DNA from: Pegoplata infirma | Taxonomy: Eukaryota; Arthropoda; Insecta; Diptera; Anthomyiidae | NCBI GenBank assembly: GCA_963921195.1 | Contig: OY992537.1 | Coordinates: 18,501,125 to 18,565,124 of the forward strand | Direction: 5' to 3' | DNA length: 64,000 bases | Part shown: piece by piece, positions 11,670 to 22,122 of the stretch | Layout: the number at the start of each line of letters is the position of its first letter | Numbering within the stretch: position 1 is the first letter of the stretch | Position numbers and translations under genes: made by a program | Notes under the pieces: model-generated | Databases searched by the model: none | Told to the model about the DNA's origin: nothing | The model's input: the letters and a program-made list of their open reading frames with translations, nothing else

Positions 11670-13120
11670 GTGCTGGTTCAATGTAAAAAAGTTATTTTTC
11701 TCATATCTGAACAGATTTTTCGGCTGATTCCACCGAGATTATCAAGATAAAAATTTAGCAAACAAAAGATTTATCATATGGTTCAAAATTGTTGTATTTT
11801 TTAGCAGATTTTTCTGGTAACAGGACAAGGGTTTCATTTTGAAAGTAGCAAATTTCAAAAATGCTTTTTACAAAAACTTAAATTGTAAAAAGCAGTTATT
11901 TGCAAAAGATAAAATATCATATAAACTTTGTTTCTTTCTCTTTTCCTACTGAAACGTCACTGTTATTTAAAAAAAATCAGATATTCCTGTAAAATCCATT
12001 ATGGCCGTCAAGTTCAAGATTTAAATACATTTACATCGGAAATATTGTGTTACATTGTGATACAAGATACAAGTAACACTAGGACATACTACTACTACTA
12101 AAAGCAATTCAACTAAAAAATTTATTATATTACTGACAGCGAATACCGATGACGACGTCAAAACATCTTTAAAGTGAGTTGAGTAAGATATTTAAATATT
12201 TTATTTTCTTTTCTTTATTTTCTTGTTTCTTCCTTGAATGCAAAAGTGGAATACAAGATACATATGTTTTTTTATTTTGTTTTTTTTTGCATTTCATCAA
12301 AGATGCAAATATCTTTTGGCCTTAAAAATGTTAAGCTTTCTAGAATTTTTTTTTATTCTCCAGAATATCTGTTTTTTTTTCTGTTTACCAAGGAAAAGAG
12401 CCTGTATTCCTTCTTTTTCTAGTTTTGCTTTTCCATATGAAAACTCAACTCTACTCAATTGTGCTGTTGCTCGTACAACAAATTTGCCATTATTGTCCTT
12501 GTCTACACGGCATTTGGTAAGAAGATGCAGTTAAAATGTGTTTTTAAGGTGTTCTAAGGATTTATTTTTTTTTCTTTTGCTTTTTGCATACAGAAAAAAA
12601 AAAATATCAACATGCAATGAATTTTGATAGTTTTTTTTCTTGAGATTTTTTTTCTTTGAATTTTTTTTTTCTTCGATTTTTTTTTTCTAAATGGCACAAC
12701 GTTTTTCGAATCTTAAAATGACTTTTCGTATAGATATTCATAGATTTCTTGTTAAATGTACTCTATTTTATTTTAGTATTCAATCGTTGTCTTTTTTTTA
12801 TATATATATGCATGTCCTTCAACGTTGGATTGAAAGGGTATATTAAGATTGTCCTAAAATTTGCAACATTTTAATGACTTGTTTGGTACTTTTTTCCATC
12901 TCCCGAAATAAGGGTTCTTGAAACTTCAAATTTGGATATTGAGAAAAAAACATTTCTACAAAAGTTATTTCAAGGAAGTTTTGATTTTAAGAGGTTAAAG
13001 GATAATGCTTTGTTATTCTACGATCTCCTGAAATAATAGTCATAAAAGCTAATTTGCATTAAATGATCCAAATGGGGATGTTCTGAAAAAATGTTGGGAT
13101 TCAAAAAATTGTTGGGGTCT
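11670..13120. other. No gene seen; AT-rich sequence
   Basis: Long pyrimidine and T tracts (12250-12420 and 12560-12690) dominate. Open frames here are low-complexity phenylalanine-rich artefacts. I could not identify exons, RNA genes or paired terminal repeats. Confidence 0.5.
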
Positions 13121-13309
13121 GGCATTAGAGATGCCATATACTAGATACTTGAAAAAGTAACTGGACCCACACATACTTTTTTAATTATTTAAAAAATATA
13201 AACCGATTTTCTAATGTGAGATACATATTCTTATTTTGGACTACTTTTCAAATATAACATCAATTAAATGGCCGTCTCTTTTGGCCACGGCAAAATGTGC
13301 CTTTCCTAA

Positions 13310-13490
13310 GCATTCCCATTAGTTTTTGAGCATCTCGAAATGTTGATGTTGAGCTCGTCAATGTTCTGAGGATTGTTGGGGTATATTTTTCTTTTCAATT
13401 AATCCCAAAAAAATAAGTCCAAATTGTCAAATCTGGAAATCTAGGAGGCCAGTTAAAATTCCCTTGACCTGCGAAAGGATGACAACAACT
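13310..13490 (-). pseudogene. Mariner/Tc1-like transposase C-terminal scrap (minus strand)
   Basis: Reading from 13490 towards 13310, the translation gives NWPPRFPDLTIWTYFF. After a frameshift it gives LKRKIYPNNPQNIDELNINI. This matches the familiar WPPRSPDLTP.DFFLWGYLK...NNPQTIDELK block around the last catalytic acid of IS630/Tc1/mariner transposases. A stop and a frameshift kill the frame. It abuts a plus-strand fragment of the same kind of protein. Confidence 0.7.
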
Positions 13491-13494
13491 GACC

Positions 13495-13700
13495 TTCATT
13501 AGCAGATTTGAACCCTCCAGACTTATTTTTGTAGGGTTATTTGAAAAGTTAATGTTCAGATCATCGACGAGCTCAAGAAAAACATTTGTGCCGAAATCAA
13601 CGCTGGACTGCCAGAGATGTTTAAAATTGTAATGAAGAAAGGATTGAAAATGTAGAAAAAAGAGCACATTTTGCAGTGCCAAAATGTTCTATTCATGATA
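13495..13700 (+). pseudogene. Mariner/Tc1-like transposase C-terminal scrap (plus strand)
   Basis: The plus strand reads LNPPDLFL, a stop where the family has W, GYLKS, then after a frameshift VQIIDELKKNICAEINAG and LPEMFKIVMKKGLKM. This is the C-terminal helical tail that follows the PDL..DFFLWGYLK block of mariner-like transposases. It lies head to head with the minus-strand fragment next door. Two diverged copies are therefore joined, by insertion of one into the other or by an inversion. Confidence 0.7.
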
Positions 13701-13849
13701 AATGTTTTATTCAAGAAGTAGTCCAAAAAAATGTAAAAAAAAAAGTTATAAAAAAAAATTGTTCAAATGAAAGTTATATTTACATAAGCTGGAAACTGGA
13801 CCAAATCCAGAAAAACTGGAAAATCCAGGCCATTCCAGGCTGTCTGGCA

Positions 13850-14030
13850 ACCCTATCTGGCATACATTTGACTCCTTTTGAGGCACCCTTTGGACAGTTA
13901 GAGCGGTAGAACCAAATTTTTTAAAATTTCATTTTGTATAGGAGAACTCTTAGCGAGTTGAGATAAGGTACATACCTACATGTTAGGACAAAATGCTGGG
14001 GGTAACAATTATTAGGTCTCATTTTTTTTT
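13850..14030 (+). repeat. Fragment related to the 38-40.6 kb foldback element
   Basis: CATACATTTGACTCC, GAGGCACC, TTAGAGCGGTAGAACC and ATGTTAGGACAAAATG occur in the same order as in 39.2-39.9 kb. No inverted partner is present here, so this is a one-arm relic. Confidence 0.5.
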
Positions 14031-14127
14031 GCGTAAGCCAAGTGTATTTTAATTTGTTATAAACAACAAAGTTTTTGATTGAAGAAGAAAATTGTGTCTT
14101 CTAAAGATTAAATTAAATGTGGATTTA
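14031..14127 (+). repeat. Left copy of a ~97-bp direct repeat
   Basis: The segment beginning GCGTAAGCCAAGTGTATTTT and ending in a TTGTGTCTTCTAAA motif is repeated in the same orientation at 15972-16069. The two copies bracket the hAT element and the tRNA-like sequence. They could be the ends of a retroposed unit or a segmental duplication. They are too short and lack TG..CA ends, so I do not call them LTRs. Confidence 0.7.
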
Positions 14128-14135
14128 CCCTAGAC

Positions 14136-15509
14136 CAGCGGTTATCAACCTATGGTACGCGTACTGTCCACGGGGGTACGCGAAATTTTAGTTATTTTTT
14201 TCTGATTTTTTTTGTTTAGTAATAACATTAAATAATATCAAAAAAAAAATGCGAAAGTTCTCATATAAAAATTAGAGCTGGTTGAAGTCCATAGAGTACG
14301 GAAATACTAATAGTTTTTCTCGATCACTTCTTTCTTTACCAAACACAGCATGGGGGTCGAAATATCGGTCTAAGACCCCAGAGTGTATATATAATTAATC
14401 TGTAATCGATTCTAAGATATTTCTAGAATTTCTAGACTTCTGAAGCTTGGCTCGAATATGTCTCAAGGTCATAGGCAGTTTAACTTCTTAAAAGTGCAAA
14501 ATCGGACCAGGGGAAAAGAGTTTCCCCTCGATGAACTAAACCAACCTCTGAAAAACTCCATTTTTGACAGGACTTTTTTTATTTTTGGTATGCAAATAAA
14601 ACAGTTTGATGTCGAAAAAAGTTCAAGATCATGCTGGGGATACAAAAAAGTCGTTTTGTTTCGCCCCCTTTTGTGGGCGTGGTTATTAAAAATTTACTAA
14701 AAAAATGATAATATTGTATTACTTAAATGCAAATAATAATTGAGTTTCGCGGATTTTAAGGAATTTTAATTTAATAGCAATATTTTTTTAATATCTCACG
14801 ATGAACTTTGAGAAAAATGAAAGTGTATTCGGTGCGCCTTTTAAACTGATAACGAAAAAAAGAATAAACAAATTTTAGGACGGTACTTTTAGTCCTCTAT
14901 AAGCCTAAAAGCGCATCGAGGTTTTTGGAAAAAAATATTTTTTAAAATTTTTTCGAAATTTTACGTATTCTTAAGTTGCTCACACAAAATAGGACTTGAT
15001 TTTGTATAAAATGGACCTTCTGCAATCCAAATTTTTCTAGCATGTTCCGTTTTCGAGAGATTTCCGTTTAAAAATTTTTGGAATGATTTATAAAGAATAT
15101 AAGTGCGTAACAGTTGATTTTGAGTTTTTCAAAGGCCAATAGCTCAAAAACAGTACGCGTTTGAAAAATGTGGATGCAAGATTTGGAATCACGAGGTCTT
15201 GTTTATACTAAATGTAGTCCTATTTTGTGTGAGCAACTTAAGAATACGTTACAGGGGAGACCCAAAAAGTGTTAAATTACCGTTTTTCAATATTCCAATG
15301 CGAATATCTTAAAAATCTTACGTGATAGAAAAATTTGGAAGGCAGATTTGGAAAGTTTTCATATAAACTTTAAGTTTGATATAAAAGTAAAAGTTATGGT
15401 TCTTACCATATTTATATGAGAAGTGTTTAATGAAAAACAGAAAACTCGTTAAGGGGTACGCGGCTGATAAAATTAGTGGTACGCGAGCCAAAAAGGTTGG
15501 TAACCGCTG
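14136..15509. mobile_element. hAT-type nonautonomous element, CAGCGGTTA ends
   Basis: The ends CAGCGGTTATCAACC and GGTTGGTAACCGCTG are inverted repeats. They are flanked by identical CCCTAGAC octamers at 14128-14135 and 15510-15517. Removing the insert restores CCCTAGACCATGG. No transposase frame is seen. The interior contains a reversed fragment of the GTTTAGTTC repeat family (14440-14690) and an inverted repeat at 14964-15253 whose arms read ACGTATTCTTAAGTTGCTCA. Confidence 0.9.
14964..15253. repeat. Inverted repeat of ~290 bp inside the hAT element
   Basis: The arms begin ACGTATTCTTAAGTTGCTCA and continue CACAAAATAGGAC. The complement ends the block. The centre pairs less well. This looks like a small foldback insertion nested in the hAT element. 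Confidence 0.7.
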
Positions 15510-15627
15510 CCCTAGACCATGGTTTCTGTAGCCACTTCTTCGTCTTCAGTAGGCAATTACATTAAATTGATTATTTGACATTTGCTAGAAAAATTCTTTA
15601 TACGTTTTTTTATCAAAAGACTAGCCT

Positions 15628-15712
15628 GTCATGAGATTCGAACCTGTGCTTCTAAATCACTCATGGTTTGTAACACCTACGCCTAACCGCTTAGGCTATT
15701 GTTGGTATACAA
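15628..15712 (-). repeat. tRNA-like (SINE-head-like) segment
   Basis: On the minus strand an A-box-like TAGCCTAAGCGGTTAGGCG is followed about 45 nt later by a B-box-like GGTTCGAATCTC. Both spacing and sequence fit a tRNA-type internal RNA polymerase III promoter. The T-stem and the acceptor stem do not pair properly, so this is not a functional tRNA. It may be the head of a tRNA-derived SINE or a tRNA pseudogene. No clear 3' tail was found. Confidence 0.55.
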
Positions 15713-15971
15713 ACATCAGTGGCGAAACTTAGTTTGTTTAACTCACAGTAAGTTTGTGTGTGACGTAGGCAGAAAAGCTTTTTTCTTACTCAATCAATGC
15801 ATTTAATCTAGAGACCAACTACAATTTCTTTATCTTTCATTTACTTTTTTTTATGCAAACTTTACCATTGCGGAGAAGTTTTTGTTCTTCCAACTACAGT
15901 AACGCATAGTTAAAGTGCAATGCTCACACGAGCAACATTTTTGTCAGTATTTCTATTTATTATATTTTTTC

Positions 15972-16069
15972 GGCGTAAGCCAAGTGTATTTTTAATTTGT
16001 TGTTTGTGTTTTTGATTAAAGAAGTAAATTGTGTCTTCTAAATCTTAGAATTACAATAAATCTATTTTT
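15972..16069 (+). repeat. Right copy of the ~97-bp direct repeat
   Basis: Same orientation as 14031-14127, starting GCGTAAGCCAAGTGTATTTT, with a small internal deletion around the AAACAACAAAG segment. Confidence 0.7.
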
Positions 16070-16089
16070 CGACTAACATCTGTCTATTA

Positions 16090-16269
16090 CACCGTCCGAC
16101 AGCCAATATTAAACATAAACCGGATGATATACGTCTGAAAGTAGAGATCAAATGGAGTAACGCTGCATTTACAGTTTTTCATTTCGTGATCCTGTTTCCT
16201 TTTAAGAGGACTTCAAAGTTTTAAAGGATACATTTTGTAAAATACTTTTTTCATTTTTGTCGGACGGTG
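16090..16269. mobile_element. PIF/Harbinger-like MITE (180 bp), CACCGTCCGACA ends
   Basis: CACCGTCCGACA at the left and TGTCGGACGGTG at the right are perfect inverted repeats flanked by TTA on both sides. A 3-bp TTA duplication is the PIF/Harbinger hallmark. It is an internally deleted relative of the 600-bp copy at 60324-60923, sharing GCATTTACAGTTTTTCATTT and GGACTTCAAAGTTTTAAAGG. Confidence 0.85.
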
Positions 16270-17243
16270 TTATCAAAGTTACCCATATAACGCCTTAATA
16301 AGTCTTCCTCTGACACCAATTACACCACATACTATAGTTTTAGCTTGTCTTTTAATGTAATGCATTAATGTACCAAAAAAACTATATTAAAACAACTGAA
16401 TTTAAAGTTTCTCATAAAGATTTGTTTCTTTAAAATTATGTAAATTCTACAATAAAAATTCAAGACATTTTTCCAGACTTTCATATATTTGTTTTTTTTT
16501 TTTCTCATAATAAATCATAAATTGAAAAATTCTTGTTAAAGCTCGTACAAACTCAAACATGCATATATGCAAATGTAAAAAAGGAATGAATGATAAAATC
16601 CATTAAAGTCATTTCCTTGTAATGTTATATTTTTTTAAGTACATACCACAACATTGGCACTTTTGTTGCAGTAAGTTGCAACATGTACCGAGGCATAAAC
16701 AGTTATGTTTGAAATAATAGGGACATGAAATAATAATATAAAGATTAAAAAAGATATTTTTTTATGTAATATAGATTTTCCAGTTCGACCCTCGTAGCAA
16801 ATTCATTATTTATTTATTCTGGTCTATGATTAAATAAAACCTAGAGAAATTATCGACCTAGCACTTTTTAGTTTTTTAAAAAGCTCTATTTCGCTTTGAA
16901 AATAAGCCCTTTTATATTTTTTTATGGGTGTCCTTTGATATTTTTTTTTTTTTTTGGCCGCTATTTTTGCAAACACAACTGCATGTAGCCTTCATCATCA
17001 TGGATGGCACAGCAGTAGTAGAGTAGTTGGCATGAACTTGTTTTTATTATTTATAAATACGCAGTGTAAAAATATGCAGTGTAAAATCCAATGCTTGCTT
17101 TTTTTTTGCCGTCTGGCCACCACAATTCGATATTGAAATAAAAATAAAATCCCTCGCTGTGATAATAATTTCAGTCAACCATCGTGTATATTATTTTATC
17201 TACAAATAGGGTTTACAATACAGAGAAAATTTTTCTCAATCAT
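16270..17243. other. No gene seen; AT-rich sequence
   Basis: Homopolymer T tracts near 16495 and 16940 and scattered A/T. No paired repeats or exons could be supported before the LINE insertion site. Confidence 0.5.
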
Positions 17244-17265
17244 TAAGTTCATTGAAATAATAAAT

Positions 17266-17970
17266 ATGCCAACATTAATCTGGGCGATAAAAAGCTTCAG
17301 GCCCTATAAATCCCCGGTACCTGATGGTATAATCCCGGCAGAGTTGCAGCAAGTGTCGGACTACATAGCCCCGTTACTGTATAATCTATACACAGCATGC
17401 ATCAACTGGTCGTATATTCCTCTAAAATGGAGGGATACCAGAGTCGTCTTTATCCCGAAGGCTGGGAAAAGTTCCCACACAGCTCCTAAGGATTTCAGAC
17501 CAATTAGTCTGTCCTCTTTTTTGTTAAAGACAATGGAACGAATGATAGACTCATACTTGCGTAGAGTGATTGACCCAAGGTTGCTTTTGACAAAGCAACG
17601 TGCATACAGCAAGGGTAGATCAACGGAAACAGCTCTGCATGAGCTCGTTGGTACCATCGAGAGATCGCTTTCAGTAAAGGAGTACACTATGGTGGCCTTT
17701 CTTGGTATAAAGGGGGCTTTTAATAATGTCATCCCAGACTCGATAATTTTGGCATTGTCTGGTCTAGGAGTAAAGCGTGGGATCGTTTTAATGGTGGAAA
17801 ACCTACTTGCCAATAGACGTATAACGTCTGAATTGGGAGCGTCCGTCATATCTCGATTTGTCAGTAGGTTCACACCACAAGGAGGTGTTCTTTTGCCGCT
17901 TCTTTGGAACCTGGAACTGAATTAAATGCTGCTATCTCTAGAAGCCCGTGGTTGTCATGTTGTCGCATAT
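17266..17970 (+). pseudogene. LINE reverse transcriptase, fingers and palm
   Basis: The open stretch of 219 codons starts near the truncation point. It shows SFRPYKSPVPDGIIPAELQ (RT block 1-like), WRDTRVVFIPKAGK, DFRPISLSSFLLKTMER and QRAYSKGRSTETALHELV. Then come the A-box position FLGIKGAFNNV, where the catalytic Asp of the usual FLDIEGAFNN is replaced by Gly, and FTPQGGVLLPLLWN (B-box). A TAA at 17923-17925 replaces an expected Glu codon (LN-stop-MLLSLEARGCHVVAY). Both changes make the copy inactive. The start Met is the first in the truncated piece, not the native start. Confidence 0.85.
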
Positions 17971-19404
17971 GAGGCATTCCACACCAAATGTCCCGCTACA
18001 GAAAAACTTGTGTCCCGTAAATTTCTGAATAACTTGTTTGGATAGCCCTATATGTAACTAAGAAAATTGCGTTTTTGGTTTTTCAAATTTTCGAAAACTG
18101 GGCTTAGGAGGTGTGGTCAAATATTGGAAAAATGGTAAAATTTGTAGCGAGTTGCCTTGATTAAATATTTATCACATTAATACGGAATGCACCACAATTT
18201 CAAAAATTTACGTTCTTATATAGTTTTGTATGGGCTATCGATTAAAATTTTTTGTTTTGGAAAATTTTCAGAACCCGTTGTGAAATTTTCCATTTTTTAA
18301 AAAAGTAAATTTATCAAAAATCCGGCCACTTTTTTTTTCTTTTTTATTTATATGTTGTTTTTTTATTTTTAGTACCAAAAGGTACATAAAAATAAAATGT
18401 ATTTATTCGGCCTTTATATATGTATATATATTCGATTAGAGTTTTATTCTAGTTCGAGGCCCAAAAATATTTCTATTTATGATATTGTCATAATAGAGTA
18501 TTTTTAATTTATTGCTTTAAAAAAGTTACTTTCTCATAGTATGTCTGTACTGATCAGTTTCATCCCCACTAAAGGAATCTTCAGCAGACTTTAGAGAATC
18601 ATCGTTGGTCAATCAAACATCAAACCAGACATAATATTTGATATATTTCCCAAGTTATATGAGAAGTACTATTATGAAGGTCCGAAATCTGTTTTCCAAC
18701 AAAAATAACTCCTTTAAAGCAAAAATTGTATATATTAAATCACCGTCGGTAACTATTACTTTTTTATTTATTTTTTTTAAAAGTTTAGATGTTTGTCTAT
18801 CCACACAAAAAATTTGAATTTTAAATTTCATAACAATTTTGTTATTTGCTTGTATTTATTTGTTTTAAAGTTGCGAATGAGTAATATTAATTACATAAAT
18901 ATTCGTCATACGCTCTGTTGACACAAGAAAATACAAGCAAATTACAAAATTGTTATGAAATTTTAAATTCAAATGCGATTTTCTCGAAAAAAACGAAAAA
19001 TACATTTCTGATTTTTTTTGTGTGGATGATAAAAAAAGAAAAAAAAGTGGCCGGATTTTTGATAAATTGACTTTTTTAAAAAATGGAAAATTTCAGAACG
19101 GGTTCTGAAAATTTTTCTTGGAAAAAAATTTTATTTGATAGCCCATACGAAACTATATAAGAATGTAAATTTTTAAGATTGTGGTGCATTTCGTTTTAAT
19201 GTGATAAATATTTAATCAAGGCAACTCGCCACAAATTTGACCATTTTTTCAATATTTGACCACGCCTCCTAAGCCCAGTTTTTAAAAAATTGAAAAACCG
19301 AAAACGCAATTTTCTAAGTTCCATATAGGGCTATCCATGCAAGCTATTCAGAAGTTTATGGTACACGTGTTTTTTTTCGCTGGACATTTGGTGTGGAATG
19401 CCTC
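17971..19404. mobile_element. Foldback element, GAGGCATTCCACACC ends, ATAT target
   Basis: Both ends carry GAGGCATTCCACACCAAATG in inverted orientation, continuing into arms of about 350 bp that include GGATAGCCCTATAT, GGGCTTAGGAGG and CAACTCGCC words. ATAT lies on both sides (17967-17970, 19405-19408), and removal restores the LINE codons GTC GCA TAT GCT GAC GAT (VAYADD). The centre also folds (GATGTTTGTC near 18790). No coding frame. A second copy begins at 40637. Confidence 0.85.
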
Positions 19405-19863
19405 ATATGCTGACGATGTCGCGATAGCGGTAAAGGGGAAGCATCTGCCAACATTGAGGGACATTCTTCAGGGTTCTCTGAAAGATCTGTCTAAATGGAC
19501 AAGAGACTGTGGTCTAGGAGTTAATCCAAGTAAAACAGAGCTTTTTTGTTTATAAGGAAAAATAAGATTCCTGCTTTTGATCCTATTTCTCTGGACGGCA
19601 CATAAATCACCTTCTCAGATGGAGCCAAGTATCTTGAAGTATTTCTAGATAGGAAGCTAAATTTCAGGCGTAATATTGAGGAACGGGTGAGAAAAGCAAC
19701 GATTGCTTTATATTCCTGTAAAAGGGCCATTGGAAAACGATGGGGTCTTAGCCCTCAAGTCGTCCAATTTTTGCTGTATGAATCATTGTCTGGTGGCCTG
19801 CTTTAGAAACAAAAACAAACTGTGTCTTTATCACGAAGGTACAGAGAATGGCGTCGATGTGCA
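19405..19863 (+). pseudogene. LINE RT C-terminal palm and thumb
   Basis: The frame opens with ADDVAIAVKGKHLPTLRDIL, the C-box with the intact AY|ADD motif split by the foldback element. It continues WTRDCGLGVNPSKTELF. A frameshift near 19545 leads to RKNKIPAFDPISLDG, one stop, then TFSDGAKYLEVFLDRKLNF, EERVRKATIALYSCKRAIG and KRWGLSPQVVQFLLYE. A further shift gives WWPALETKTNCVFITKVQ and RMASMCI, where the next insertion starts. Confidence 0.85.
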
Positions 19864-20619
19864 TTAGGGTGTCCCAAAAAAAAAAAAGTTGTCCGGGCTC
19901 AAGCATAATTTGAAAGCTTATAGGGTAAAGTATTTCTGAGATTTTTTTCAGATTTTTCGGAAAAGGTTATAAGGTCGCGCAAATCGATTTTTTGCTGAAA
20001 ATAGGCTTTGCCGACCGTTTTATTAACTTTCTTTATAAAATCGTCAATAGCCACGAGTTTCTTCACTACTGAGGTAATATTTTTAAAGAAAAATGTCCAA
20101 ACCTAATTTTTGTGTGCATAAACTATAAGTTTTGGCAACTCTTTTGCTCATTTGGGTACCCTACATTAGATTTTTTTGTAAATTTTTCATAAATTTTGAA
20201 AATAAAGCTTTGTAACTTTTAAAATTTCTATGAAAGTCAAAAAAAGTAATAATGCAGTTTGAAAGATAAATTAATTCTCTATAGCTTTGCAACAATAATT
20301 TTTTAATTCGCTCTTACCGTTCCAAAGTAATACCATTTTAAAGCTTTCAACCCATTGTATAAAACTAATAATAAAATAAAATATTGAATTTAAAAAAGAT
20401 ATTGTCTTCCACTATTTAATATCTTAGGGTAAAAACTTGTAAATAGGCTATATATTATGGGTCTAAAAGCTGAATACCGGGACTATGAGATGCAGCTTTC
20501 AGAAATAACAAACAAATGTGTTAAATTCGGTTGTGCAGAATATTTTATGCCCTGCAATATGTAAAAAAAATAAAAAAATATATATAAAAATGTTTTTTGA
20601 CAAGGCCATCATGGTGGTC

Positions 20620-21080
20620 CCAAGCGGCGGCCTTAAGGGGAGACCTTTTCCCTCGCGATAAATATTACCAATACATTCATTGAGCTTTTTCCACTGAAGT
20701 AATCAAATTTTTATCATTATTTGAATAAATCCGAGCCCATAAAATGGCCATAAAAAGGGGCGAGCCGAAAATAAGCATTTTCTTATTTCCTAGGCGCAGA
20801 TATATGACTTTATTCATCTTCTTTTACAAAAAAGTTTTATTTTTTTAACAAAAATACAAATTATAATGTAAAAAAATACGTTATTTGTTGATTCTTCAAG
20901 GGGCAACTTTTTTCCCCCTTGACCGATTTTTCCCATTTGTGAAGATAACCTTCCTATGACCATAAGCCATATTCGTGCCTAACATCAGTAGTCTATCTCT
21001 TTTATTTTTGACTCCATCGTGTCTTATACAGCCGGACGGACGGACATTTTGACCTACTGCCCTAAATTACCACCAAACGT
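20620..21080 (+). repeat. GACGGACGG repeat fragment in the middle of the long-TIR element
   Basis: CCCTCGCGATAAATATTACC, a GGGGCAACTTTTTTCCCCCTTGACCG stretch and AGCCGGACGGACGGACATTT follow each other as in 45.03-45.30 kb. The terminal GGGTATAAAA hairpin is absent. Confidence 0.6.
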
Positions 21081-21404
21081 GACTTGTTAGGGAGTTGCTA
21101 AAAGCAGTTTTGTGTTCAGCATCAAAAAATCTTAAGGATCCACCTTCTCACATTTCTGTTACTGACCAAAACTCGAATTTTTCAGGTCTTTATAAGAAGT
21201 TTATTATTTTACTATTAGTTTTGTACAATGGATAGAAATCTTTAAAATGGTATTACTCTGGAACGGTAAGAGCAAATTCAAAAATTATTGTTGCTAAATT
21301 ATAGAGAATTAATTTATCTTTCAAACTGCATTATTACTTTTTTTGACTTTCATAAAAATTTTAAAAGTTACAAAGCGTTATTTTTAAAATTTATGAAAAA
21401 TTTA

Positions 21405-22007
21405 CACTCAAAAAAAAAAACTGTAAAGTTAACAAAAAATTTAGTTAAATTTAACTAAAAAAGCACCTGATTTTGGGCCAACTAAATTTTTAGTTAATTT
21501 AACTAAAAATATTTAGTTAACTTTTCGTAGAATGAATTTAGCAAAAAAAACCGTAACTTTAACTAAAAATTTAGCTGAAATTTCGTAACGTTTTTATGTA
21601 CATATATTAACAAAAAAATTAGTTGAATTCAGCTAAACTTTTTGTTACTTTTCGTAAACTAAAATTTAGAAAATATTTTGTAAAAAATTAAAAGTTTATT
21701 TTTTATATTTTTTCATCAGCTTAAGTAGAACTTATGAGATTTGCATAGGAGGCTTCACAAGAAATTCCACTTAACAAATTTGTTACGAAAAATCAGCAAA
21801 TTAATTAGTAAAAATTCGTAAACTCAGTTTTGAAGTCAACAAAAAAAATTAATACAAAATTTGTTCAAAACTAGTATTTTCGTAAATTGAACTTAACTAA
21901 AAAAAGTAGTTAAAACGCTGATTTTAACTAAAAATTTGCTAAAAAGCCAGTAAACTCGAGTTAACAAAAAAAAATTTGTTAACTTTACAGTTTTATTTTT
22001 TTGAGTG
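21405..22007. mobile_element. CACTCAAAAAAA MITE with GTTAAC-word arms, TA target
   Basis: The ends CACTCAAAAAAAAAAACTGT and ACAGTTTTATTTTTTTGAGTG are inverted and flanked by TA. The uninterrupted opposite arm of the host element (about 20180) reads TTTTTTTGTAAATTTTTC. It confirms that one TA was duplicated. The arms are arrays of AGTTAACTAAAA/TTTAGTTAA words. No coding frame. Confidence 0.9.
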
Positions 22008-22122
22008 TACGAAAAAATCTAATGTAGGGTACCCAAATGAGCAAAAGAGTTGCCAAAACTTATAGTTTATGCACACAAAAATTAGGTTTGGACATTTTTC
22101 TTTAAAAATATTACCTCAGTAG

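Noticed and set aside
12234..12534. Phenylalanine-rich frames
   Set aside because: They arise from T tracts. No splice or promoter signals support them.
15628..15712. Functional tRNA gene
   Set aside because: A- and B-box-like motifs are present, but neither the T stem nor the acceptor stem pairs.
14031..16069. LTR retrotransposon bounded by the 97-bp direct repeats
   Set aside because: The repeats are short and lack TG..CA ends, primer-binding site and polypurine tract. No gag-pol frame lies between them.
17361..17873. Minus-strand 170-codon open frame
   Set aside because: It is the antisense shadow of the LINE reverse transcriptase, which has clear motifs on the plus strand.
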